A DNA stretch of 14,569 nucleotides. Source: Bacteroidota bacterium. GTDB taxonomy: Bacteria > Bacteroidota > Bacteroidia > Flavobacteriales > Weeksellaceae. The translations under genes and the position numbers were made by a program. Shown piece by piece: positions 7,725 through 14,569 of this stretch. The notes beneath the pieces are model-generated. The model did not search any database. It saw only the letters and a list, made by a program, of their open reading frames with translations, and was not told the DNA's origin. Within the stretch, counting starts at the first letter, position 1. Each line of letters begins with the position of its first letter. The stretch lies in NCBI GenBank assembly GCA_023420435.1, contig JAEZWE010000191.1:1-14569 (forward strand), in the 5' to 3' direction.

Positions 7725-9293
7725 TTAATATCCTGGATTAGGCGTTAGATTAGGATTTGCCTGAAGCGCTGTAGTTGGGATTGGAAATACTTTGTAGTTG
7801 TCCGAAATAGATGTCCCGTCTTTCACCCCTCCTTTCCAAGGCCATAAATAAGAACCACCGGTAAATTTTCCAAATCTAATTAAATCTTGTCTTCTAACTC
7901 CTTCTAAACCAAATTCTCTTCCTCTTTCATCTAAAACATTTTGTAAAGTATAAGAAGGAAAAGCACTTGCTCCAGATCTTGTTCTCACTTGGTTAAAATA
8001 AGTTAAACCTTGTGCCATAGAAGCTCCTGAAGCATTTCTTGCAGCACATTCAGAATAAATCAACAAAGCATCCGCTAATCTGAATAAAGGAAAATCTGTA
8101 GAAACAAAAACAGATGGAGTTCCTGTTCCTGTTGATGATAAATTGGTGAATTTTACTGATGGATATCCATCAGTCCACTCTTTATAATCATTCATTTCCC
8201 AATTGTGACCTGTAGTCCAGAAAAGTTTTGCTCTTACATCAGTAGAAGCGGCTAAATCTGCAGCACTATTACCAAATAAACCGTACCAAGCTTTTGTAGC
8301 TCTGTGTCCAGACCAAGCCCCATCCGGCGGATTTACAGCACCATAATTTGCAGGATTCATGGTTTGTGCTCCAATACTTCCTTGAATAATGTAAGTAGTA
8401 TTTCCAAAACTTTGGCTGTTAACAGCATCTGCAATTAAAGGAAAAATAATTTCTTTTGAAGTGTTATTGTCTGTAGCAAAGTTTTTTCTGAAATTAGTTT
8501 CTAACTGATAACCTCCGGCGATCACTTTTGATGCGTAAGTTGCAGCTTCTGCATATCTTGCTGTTCCAGTGTAAACTTCTGCATTAAGATATATTTTAGC
8601 TAATAACATTTGAACCGTAGCAGCATTTGCTCTACCATACGAATTGGATGGTGCAATTTTATTCTCAATATCTAAAAGCTCAGCTTCAACAAAATCAAAA
8701 AGTTGTTGTCTATTAGATTCCGGAAGTGGTGCAGATGATCCAAAAGTATCATCATTTACCAATGGTCCTTTTCCAAATAAATCGATCAGATAATAATAAG
8801 AAAGTGCTCTTAAAAATCGTAATTCGCTGATATATTGATCTTCATTCGATACTTCTACTCTATTTTTTAAGATTAAAATGAGATTAGTGGTTTGAGGTAC
8901 AGTATAATAAATTCTATCATACATATATTTAAAAAACTTATTATTGGCAGACCAATTACTGGTGGTTGTCAGTGGATCAAGACCACCATCTCCCCAACGG
9001 TTTTTCATTCCATCAGCAGTAAAATCCTGTAAATTTATTAATCCTCTTACGAAAGGTGATTCACCCGGATCAGCTCCGGCAATATCGGAAGATCCGGCAC
9101 CATTAACACTGGAAAGGGCAAATGTTGAATACATTTTAGAAAGCATTCCATCAATGGCATTAGGATCTTGTTGAAGCAACTGCTCCAAAGTTAATTCATA
9201 TTTTGGTTCGGTATTCAGATCATCTGTACAGCCTATAGAAAGGGCTCCTAATAATGCCAAACCAATTATTTTTTTATAAAAATTATTTTTCAT
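7725..9293 (-). CDS. susD: SusD/RagB-family nutrient-binding outer-membrane lipoprotein
   Basis: SusD-family proteins form the lid on SusC and bind incoming glycan at the cell surface. The 522 residues carry a lipoprotein signal with lipobox LSIGC (C22), followed by TDD. Family landmarks appear in order: SELRFLRALSYYYLIDLFG (156-174), the TPR-like helical region with AATVQMLLAKIYLNAEVY (224-241), DFPLFRLADALLIYSECAARN (400-420), and LDERGREFGLEGVRRQDLIRFG (454-475). The standard end is FPIPTTALQANPNLTPNPGY. It starts 12 bp after the susC stop and 18 bp before susE, so the three are one operon. An alpha-glucan ligand is inferred from the neighbouring SusE, GH97 and GH13 genes, because SusD sequence alone does not show specificity. 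Confidence 0.96.
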   Translation of the reverse strand: MKNNFYKKIIGLALLGALSIGCTDDLNTEPKYELTLEQLLQQDPNAIDGMLSKMYSTFALSSVNGAGSSDIAGADPGESPFVRGLINLQDFTADGMKNRWGDGGLDPLTTTSNWSANNKFFKYMYDRIYYTVPQTTNLILILKNRVEVSNEDQYISELRFLRALSYYYLIDLFGKGPLVNDDTFGSSAPLPESNRQQLFDFVEAELLDIENKIAPSNSYGRANAATVQMLLAKIYLNAEVYTGTARYAEAATYASKVIAGGYQLETNFRKNFATDNNTSKEIIFPLIADAVNSQSFGNTTYIIQGSIGAQTMNPANYGAVNPPDGAWSGHRATKAWYGLFGNSAADLAASTDVRAKLFWTTGHNWEMNDYKEWTDGYPSVKFTNLSSTGTGTPSVFVSTDFPLFRLADALLIYSECAARNASGASMAQGLTYFNQVRTRSGASAFPSYTLQNVLDERGREFGLEGVRRQDLIRFGKFTGGSYLWPWKGGVKDGTSISDNYKVFPIPTTALQANPNLTPNPGY

Positions 9294-9305
9294 TTTTTCG
9301 AAATT

Positions 9306-12185
9306 TTAAAAATCAAGGTTTAATCCAAAAGTGTAAATTCTAGGACGTGGATAGAAGTTGCTATCAATTCCTCCAAAGTTTTCAGGATCTACCCCTTTAT
9401 ATTTGGTAATAATAAATGCGTTGTTAACAGATCCGTAAAATCTAATGGCAGAATTGGATTTAAATACATTATTAATTTTATAACCAACGGTAAAGTTATC
9501 CAAACGTAAAAAAGAAGCATCTTCCAAATAATAATCAGAAAAATACATGTCATCTGTTGGAGAAACTAAATTGAAAGAAGAAACGCCGTCATAAAAATCA
9601 ATAACGTTATTTAAACTTAAAGCATTTTGAGGTAAGGCATTTTGTACAAAACCTAAAGCTACTTTTGATCCGTTATAAACTTTTCCTCCGATTTGCCCTC
9701 TAAAATTGGCTGTAAAATCCCAGTTTCCAGCTATTAAACTACTTCCAAAACCATACGTCCAGTTTGGTGTTAACTGTTCATTATAACGGTCGTCATTATT
9801 TAAAAGTCCGTCGTTATTTCTATCTACAAAAACTCCCGCCAGAGGTTCTCCATTGGTATCATAAGCCTGTTCAAAAACCCAAGCCATCATCGGTTGTAAA
9901 CCAACTACGTGTCTTGCAATTTGTACACCGGTTCCTACAGGAAGATTTCCTCCTGCATTAATTTCGGTAACTTCATTAAGGTCTATTACTTCACCTTTGT
10001 TATATCCGAAATTTCCGAAAACATTCCAGTCTAATTTCTCGCTTCTTACCGGATTAACGTTTAAGTTCATTTCCACCCCTTTATTACCAATTTTTCCTAC
10101 ATTATCCAAGAAAGCATTGGTTAAACTTTGTCCTGGAGGAGAAGAAACTTGCAATAATAAATCTTTGGTTTCACGATCGTAGAATTCAACCGTTCCACTT
10201 AATAAATTATTTCTGGTTGCGAAATCTAATCCAATATTTTTAGTGGTCGTAGTTTCCCAACCTAAATCCAAATTAAATGGTAAAGCAGAGTAAATATTTA
10301 AACCTGATAAATATTGAGAATTAGGATTTCCTATAGAAAATAAAGGTCTTGAAGGGAAAGCTCCAACAATGGATACAATATCTTGTTGCCCAGTTTGTCC
10401 CCAACCTAACCTAAGTTTCAATTCTTTGAAAGTACTTCCTAAATTAAACAATTCTTCTTGGTGAATTTTCCATGCCAATGCTGCTGAAGGAAAATATCCC
10501 CACTGTTTTTCAAAACCTTGAAAAACGGAAGAAGCATCCGCTCTCATGGAGAACGTTAACAAATATTTATCAAATAAATCGATATTGGTTCTACCAAAGA
10601 AAGACTGAAGATTTACATTAGTGAAATAACCATTTGTGGGGTTATTGGTATCAATTAAAGGCTCTCTAACACCAGTAGTTTGATTAATGGTGTACAAATC
10701 TTTATTACCTTCATTTCTGAAATCCTGCCAAGAATAACCTCCCTGGATTAAGAAATTAGACAAAACTTTTCCAAAACTTTTTTGATAAACCAAATAAGCA
10801 TCCATCAAACGGTTTTTCTTATTTTGAGTTTCAGCATAAGAAACACCTGGGTTATAAACAAATCCATTAAAAGTAGTTACCCCGCTAGAAGAACCAATTG
10901 AATTTCTGGCGAAGTCTTCATAAACTTCTTTGATCTTAGTTTCAGAACGGTCTAAACCTAAATTAACCACCGCTCTTAGCTCAGGTAAAAAATGAAATTT
11001 GTAATCCAATTCAATATTTCCTAAAAACTGATTGGTGTTTTCCGGACGTCTTCTTTGCTCTAACGTGGCTAATGGATTATTGGCTCCTGCAAAAGAATAA
11101 TTACTAGTGGTTGGATTGAAAATTACATTTTGGAAATATCCACCGAAATAGGTATTATTAAGCATTGGATCCTGTACATAATCGTAAAAAACAGGATAAG
11201 TTGGGTTCATGGTTAACGCACTTCCAATGGCACCACTTCCGTCAACTACATTTTTATCAATTCTGAAACCTTTAAGGTTTAAATCCACTTTTAAATGATT
11301 ATCAAAAAAAGTAGGATTAAATCTCAATGCAGCAGAAAAACGTTGCAGATCGTCATTTTTTACTACACCTTCTGCTTTATTATAACCAAAGGAAAATCTT
11401 GTTGGCAATTTCCCAAATAAAGAACCTGAAGCACTGAAATTATTGTCAGAAGAAACAGACGTTCTGTAAATTTGTTCCTGCCAGTTGGTATCATAAAGTT
11501 TTCCTGCAACAGTTGGCATGGTTGAAGAGCCTCCAACTCCCAAACTCCAGGCATTATTTGGAAAATAGTCTTTAACGAAAGTAACGAACTGATCTGCATC
11601 CATCACATCGATAAATTTGGTAACTTCTCCAAAAGAAACGTTGGATGAAAAATTAAATCTAGTTCTTGAACTTCCCTTTTTGGTGGTAATTAAAATAACC
11701 CCATTGGAAGCACGTGCTCCATAAATGGCTGTGGCAGAAGCATCTTTTAAAACCGAAAATGATTCGATATCATTTGGGTTTACTAATAACATTGGATTGG
11801 AAATTCCTGCTGGATTTGTAGAATCTAAAGGAATACCATCGATAACAATTAAAGGATTGTTATTGGCACTTAAAGAAGAACCTCCTCTAATTCTAATATT
11901 CGGTGCAGAATCCGGAGAACCTCCACTATTGGTAATTCTTACACCCGGAGCTTTACCTTGAATTAATTGATCTGCAGAGACAATAGCCCCTTTATTAAAA
12001 TCTTTTTCAGAAACAGCAGTAACAGAACCTGTTAAATCAGATTTCTTTTTGCTACCGTAACCAATAAGCACAATTTCTTCAATTTGTTTCTCACGCTCGG
12101 TGGAATCCTGAACCTGTGCATGCATCATTGTTCCTGCTAATAAAAAAGCCGGAGCAATTTTCAAAACTGTTGTTAAGTTTCTCAC
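9306..12185 (-). CDS. susC: SusC/RagA-family TonB-dependent outer-membrane transporter, GTG start
   Basis: This protein imports oligosaccharides across the outer membrane using TonB energy. The 959 residues include a signal peptide (1-23, ending MMHAQ), a TonB-box-like segment EEIVLIGYG (36-44) and a plug domain (about 50-170). Plug landmarks are LTGSVTAV, GVRITNSGGSPDSAPNIRIRGG, PLIVIDGIP (111-119) and VLKDASATAIYGARASNGVIL. A 22-strand-type barrel follows, ending in RIYTFGLNLDF with the C-terminal aromatic typical of outer-membrane barrels. The start is GTG at 12185: an in-frame TAA lies two codons upstream, and no later start would keep the signal peptide. Unlike many SusC proteins it goes from signal peptide straight to TonB box and plug, without the N-terminal carboxypeptidase-regulatory-like domain or an STN domain. 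It is the first gene of the susCDE operon. Confidence 0.95.
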   Translation of the reverse strand: MRNLTTVLKIAPAFLLAGTMMHAQVQDSTEREKQIEEIVLIGYGSKKKSDLTGSVTAVSEKDFNKGAIVSADQLIQGKAPGVRITNSGGSPDSAPNIRIRGGSSLSANNNPLIVIDGIPLDSTNPAGISNPMLLVNPNDIESFSVLKDASATAIYGARASNGVILITTKKGSSRTRFNFSSNVSFGEVTKFIDVMDADQFVTFVKDYFPNNAWSLGVGGSSTMPTVAGKLYDTNWQEQIYRTSVSSDNNFSASGSLFGKLPTRFSFGYNKAEGVVKNDDLQRFSAALRFNPTFFDNHLKVDLNLKGFRIDKNVVDGSGAIGSALTMNPTYPVFYDYVQDPMLNNTYFGGYFQNVIFNPTTSNYSFAGANNPLATLEQRRRPENTNQFLGNIELDYKFHFLPELRAVVNLGLDRSETKIKEVYEDFARNSIGSSSGVTTFNGFVYNPGVSYAETQNKKNRLMDAYLVYQKSFGKVLSNFLIQGGYSWQDFRNEGNKDLYTINQTTGVREPLIDTNNPTNGYFTNVNLQSFFGRTNIDLFDKYLLTFSMRADASSVFQGFEKQWGYFPSAALAWKIHQEELFNLGSTFKELKLRLGWGQTGQQDIVSIVGAFPSRPLFSIGNPNSQYLSGLNIYSALPFNLDLGWETTTTKNIGLDFATRNNLLSGTVEFYDRETKDLLLQVSSPPGQSLTNAFLDNVGKIGNKGVEMNLNVNPVRSEKLDWNVFGNFGYNKGEVIDLNEVTEINAGGNLPVGTGVQIARHVVGLQPMMAWVFEQAYDTNGEPLAGVFVDRNNDGLLNNDDRYNEQLTPNWTYGFGSSLIAGNWDFTANFRGQIGGKVYNGSKVALGFVQNALPQNALSLNNVIDFYDGVSSFNLVSPTDDMYFSDYYLEDASFLRLDNFTVGYKINNVFKSNSAIRFYGSVNNAFIITKYKGVDPENFGGIDSNFYPRPRIYTFGLNLDF

Positions 12186-12304
12186 GTATTATAATTTTAA
12201 GTTAATTTTCTAGTTTTCGTGATTATAAATCAGCCCTCTAATTTATAATTTTTTTACACTTTCTTAAAATTTATTTAATTTTTACTCTATTTTTATGATA
12301 TAAA

Positions 12305-12319
12305 TCATTAAATTAATGA
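12305..12319. repeat. 15-bp palindrome TCATTAA-A-TTAATGA
   Basis: Two 7-base arms, TCATTAA and TTAATGA, flank a single A about 120 bp upstream of the susC start. An overlapping pair, AAATTAA and TTAATTT with a 5-base spacer, spans 12310-12328. Such symmetry could be an operator for a dimeric regulator, but at about 14% GC short palindromes occur readily by chance. Confidence 0.35.
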
Positions 12320-12382
12320 GCTTAATTTCAATATAGTTCTGATATTCAATATTTTAAATGAAATATTTAATGCATAACATCT

Positions 12383-12429
12383 GTTAAAATTTAACAAATA
12401 TTTAAACTATCGTTTAACAAAATTTAACA
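12383..12429. repeat. Clustered TTTAACA repeats with GTTAAA inverted copy
   Basis: TTTAACAAA occurs at 12390-12398 and 12413-12421, and TTTAACA again at 12423-12429, with start-to-start distances of 23 and 10 bases, roughly whole helical turns. The first copy is part of GTTAAA-A-TTTAAC (12383-12395), a perfect inverted repeat. They may be regulator-binding sites for the divergent susC and metG genes; function is inferred only from repetition and position. Confidence 0.35.
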
Positions 12430-12513
12430 TTCAAAAGCATTTAAATTAATTTTAGTTAAATAAATCCTATAATTTTTTAATTTTTGCCTCTTTTTTAAGA
12501 AAATGCTAACCCT

Positions 12514-12521
12514 TATCTTTG
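12514..12521 (+). promoter_or_regulatory. metG promoter -7 element (TATCTTTG)
   Basis: TATCTTTG matches the Bacteroidota consensus TAnnTTTG exactly and ends 24 bases before the metG ATG, implying a 5' leader of roughly 15-20 bases. A TTTG at 12483-12486 could be the -33 box, but its 27-base spacing is longer than usual. Confidence 0.65.
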
Positions 12522-12544
12522 CATCCTAAAATAGATTAAGAATA

Positions 12545-14569
12545 ATGTCGAACAGAAAAATGATTACTGCAGCGTTGCCTTATGCAAATGGACCGGTTCA
12601 TATTGGGCATTTGGCGGGAGTTTATATTCCGGCTGATGTGTATGCAAGATTTCAGAGAAGATTAGGACAAGAAGTCGCTTTTATTTGCGGAAGTGATGAA
12701 CATGGAATTCCTATTACCATAAGAGCCAAAAAAGAAGGCGTTTCACCACAAGATATCGTGGATAAATACCATGAAATTATTAAAAAGTCGTTTTCCGATT
12801 TGGGTATTTCTTTCGACGAATATTCCAGAACTACTTCAAAAAAACATTATCAAGTAAGTCAGGATTTTTTCAAAACACTATATAATAAAGGAAAATTTGA
12901 AGAAGAAGTTTCCGAACAATATTTTGACGAGCAAGCCAATGAATTTCTCGCAGACCGATATATCTTGGGAACTTGCCCTAATTGTGGCAATGACAATGCT
13001 TACGGAGACCAATGCGAAAAATGCGGCTCTACCCTTTCACCTTCTGAATTAATCAATCCAAAATCGGCATTGAGTGGAAATGTTCCCATTTTAAAGGAAA
13101 CCAAAAACTGGTATTTGCCACTAAATGATTACGAAGATTTTCTAAACAAATGGATTATTGAAGGTCACCAAAACGACTGGAAACCCAATGTCTATGGACA
13201 AGTAAAATCTTGGCTCAACGACGGTTTGAAACCTCGTGCAATGACGAGAGATTTGAATTGGGGTGTTCCGGTTCCACTTCCTGATGCGAATGGAAAAGTG
13301 TTGTACGTTTGGTTTGATGCACCTATTGGTTACATTTCCTTCACGCAAGAATGGGCAGAAAAAAACGGAAAAGATTGGAAAGATTATTGGCAAAACGAAA
13401 ATTCGGATCTCATTCATTTTATCGGAAAAGACAACATTGTATTCCATTGCATTATTTTCCCTGCAATGATGAAAGCTCACGGAGATTATGTGATGCCAAA
13501 AAATGTTCCTGCTTTTGAATTTTTGAATTTAGAAAACGATAAAATTTCAACCTCCCGAAATTGGGCAGTTTGGGCACATGAATATGTGGAAGAATTTCCT
13601 GGACAGCAAGATGTTTTGCGTTACGCATTGTTGAGTTCCGCCCCGGAAACGAAAGACAATAATTTCACCTGGAAAGATTTTCAAACCAAAAACAATTCAG
13701 AATTGGTGGGAATTTTCGGAAATTTCATCAATCGAGTGGCGGTTTTAATTCACAAATATTATAATGGAATTATTCCTGAAGGGAACTCAAATGCTGATGA
13801 ATTAAAAGAAATCGAAAAAGCATCCAAAGAAATTGAAAACTTTTTGGAAAATTTTGAATTCAGAAATGCACTTTCCGCTTTGATGAATTTAGCCCGATTT
13901 GGAAACCAATTTCTTCAAACCGAAGAACCCTGGAAAACCATCAAAGTCCAACCTGAAAAGGCAGCAAATTCTTTATTTATCGGTGCTCAAATTGCAGCTG
14001 CTTTAGCGCAATTATGCGAACCATTTATGCCGTTTTCTTCAGAAAAATTATTGAAAATGTTCAATGTTCCACAAAAAAAATGGAACGAAATTTCCGGAAT
14101 TCTTATCGAAAGTGGGCATCAAATCAACGAGGCTTCGCTCCTATTTTCCAAAATTGAAGATGAAACCATTGAAGCTCAAATCCAAAAATTAGAAAACACG
14201 AAACAATCCAACAAAAAAACCAATCCAAACGCAAAACCAATGAAAGACGAAATCCAATTTGATGATTTTACGAAAATCGACCTTAGAACGGCAACCATTT
14301 TAGAAGCCGAAAAAGTGGAAAAAGCGGATAAATTACTTAAATTTAAAGTCGATACCGGAGTTGATGTTAGAACCGTCGTTTCAGGAATTGCTGAAAGTTT
14401 TTCGCCGGAAGAATGCATCGGAAAACAGGTGATGATTTTATTAAATCTTGCTCCAAGAAAAATCCGAGGAATTGAAAGCCAAGGAATGTTACTTTTGACA
14501 ACAAAGCCTGATGGAAAATTAGCTTTTGTAACGCCGGATGAAAAAGTGGAAAACGGAATAGAGATAGGT
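12545..14569 (+). CDS. metG: Methionyl-tRNA synthetase (3' end outside window)
   Basis: This class I aminoacyl-tRNA synthetase charges tRNA-Met in the cytoplasm. The 675 codons seen have no stop before the window edge, and from family length only a few residues are missing. The ATG at 12545 places the HIGH motif HIGH at residues 19-22, the normal distance. Four zinc-binding cysteines appear as CPNC...CEKC (144, 147, 157, 160), the zinc-knuckle form also found in E. coli MetG. The second catalytic signature is KISTS (333-337), a usual variant of KMSKS in this phylum. The anticodon-binding helical domain follows at about 400-545. A charged Lys/Asn-rich linker (about 548-565) then leads to a fused Trbp111-like tRNA-binding domain from M566 (DLRTATILEAEKVEKADKLL, then LAPRKIRGIESQGMLL). 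It is divergent from susC with its own promoter element and has no functional link to starch use. Confidence 0.97.
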   Translation, partial: MSNRKMITAALPYANGPVHIGHLAGVYIPADVYARFQRRLGQEVAFICGSDEHGIPITIRAKKEGVSPQDIVDKYHEIIKKSFSDLGISFDEYSRTTSKKHYQVSQDFFKTLYNKGKFEEEVSEQYFDEQANEFLADRYILGTCPNCGNDNAYGDQCEKCGSTLSPSELINPKSALSGNVPILKETKNWYLPLNDYEDFLNKWIIEGHQNDWKPNVYGQVKSWLNDGLKPRAMTRDLNWGVPVPLPDANGKVLYVWFDAPIGYISFTQEWAEKNGKDWKDYWQNENSDLIHFIGKDNIVFHCIIFPAMMKAHGDYVMPKNVPAFEFLNLENDKISTSRNWAVWAHEYVEEFPGQQDVLRYALLSSAPETKDNNFTWKDFQTKNNSELVGIFGNFINRVAVLIHKYYNGIIPEGNSNADELKEIEKASKEIENFLENFEFRNALSALMNLARFGNQFLQTEEPWKTIKVQPEKAANSLFIGAQIAAALAQLCEPFMPFSSEKLLKMFNVPQKKWNEISGILIESGHQINEASLLFSKIEDETIEAQIQKLENTKQSNKKTNPNAKPMKDEIQFDDFTKIDLRTATILEAEKVEKADKLLKFKVDTGVDVRTVVSGIAESFSPEECIGKQVMILLNLAPRKIRGIESQGMLLLTTKPDGKLAFVTPDEKVENGIEIG

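Larger units (their letters stand above)
12186..12544. promoter_or_regulatory. Divergent susC/metG intergenic region, extremely AT-rich
   Basis: This 359-bp gap lies between two divergently transcribed genes. I counted 33 G or C bases in 12241-12480, about 14% GC, far below the flanking genes. No open reading frame or RNA gene is apparent. The right end holds the metG promoter element. The rest presumably holds the susC promoter and operator, but I found no exact TAnnTTTG facing susC. Its noticeable structures are a short palindrome at 12305-12319 and repeated TTTAACA motifs at 12390-12429, listed separately. Near susC no Shine-Dalgarno sequence is seen. Confidence 0.6.

Noticed and set aside
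1431..12185. A novel or mobile system hidden in the locus
   Set aside because: Every long coding frame belongs to a known Sus-type component or transporter. There are no transposase, integrase, terminal repeats, CRISPR or toxin-antitoxin signatures, and codon style is uniform.
13142..13480. Minus-strand open frame of 112 codons opposite metG
   Set aside because: It is antisense to a strongly conserved part of methionyl-tRNA synthetase and shows no family resemblance.
13541..13555. KISTS in place of KMSKS in MetG as a possible altered active site
   Set aside because: From general knowledge this is the normal form in Bacteroidota MetG, and the essential first lysine and last serine are kept.

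Overview
The window is AT-rich bacterial chromosome from the Bacteroidota, most likely class Flavobacteriia and plausibly the Chryseobacterium group; that finer placement is an inference from protein style. The evidence is a SusC/SusD pair, an inverting-type GH97 enzyme, lipoproteins with acidic residues just after the lipidated cysteine, a MetG with a KISTS loop and a fused tRNA-binding tail, TAnnTTTG promoter elements, and an absence of Shine-Dalgarno sequences.

Layout. At the left edge (1-1336, minus) lies typA/bipA, a ribosome-associated GTPase, interrupted by two in-frame stop codons ten bases apart. From 1431 to 12185, all on the minus strand, lies an alpha-glucan (starch/maltodextrin) utilisation locus. 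In transcription order it holds susC (TonB-dependent outer-membrane transporter), susD (surface glycan-binding lipoprotein), susE (surface starch-binding lipoprotein), a strong terminator-like hairpin, a GH97 alpha-glucosidase (SusB-like), a second terminator-like hairpin, an SBF-like (YfeH-type) membrane transporter, and a GH13 neopullulanase/cyclomaltodextrinase (SusA-like). A very AT-rich intergenic region of about 360 bp separates susC from metG (plus strand), which encodes methionyl-tRNA synthetase and runs off the right edge a few residues before its expected end.

How the genes work together (inferred from known Sus systems). SusD and SusE capture alpha-glucan at the cell surface and SusC imports it using TonB. 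The periplasmic GH13 and GH97 enzymes then cut it to maltose and glucose. The window holds no surface amylase lipoprotein (SusG), no SusF, no SusR or ECF-sigma regulator and no recognisable maltose permease, so these must lie elsewhere or be absent. The hairpins cut the locus into CDE, GH97 and transporter-plus-GH13 segments and may set their relative expression.

I see no mobile element, CRISPR array, tRNA or rRNA. The system itself is of a known type. The points most worth a second look are the damaged typA segment, the terminator abutting the transporter start codon, the SBF-like gene inside the starch locus, and the structured AT-rich region upstream of susC.
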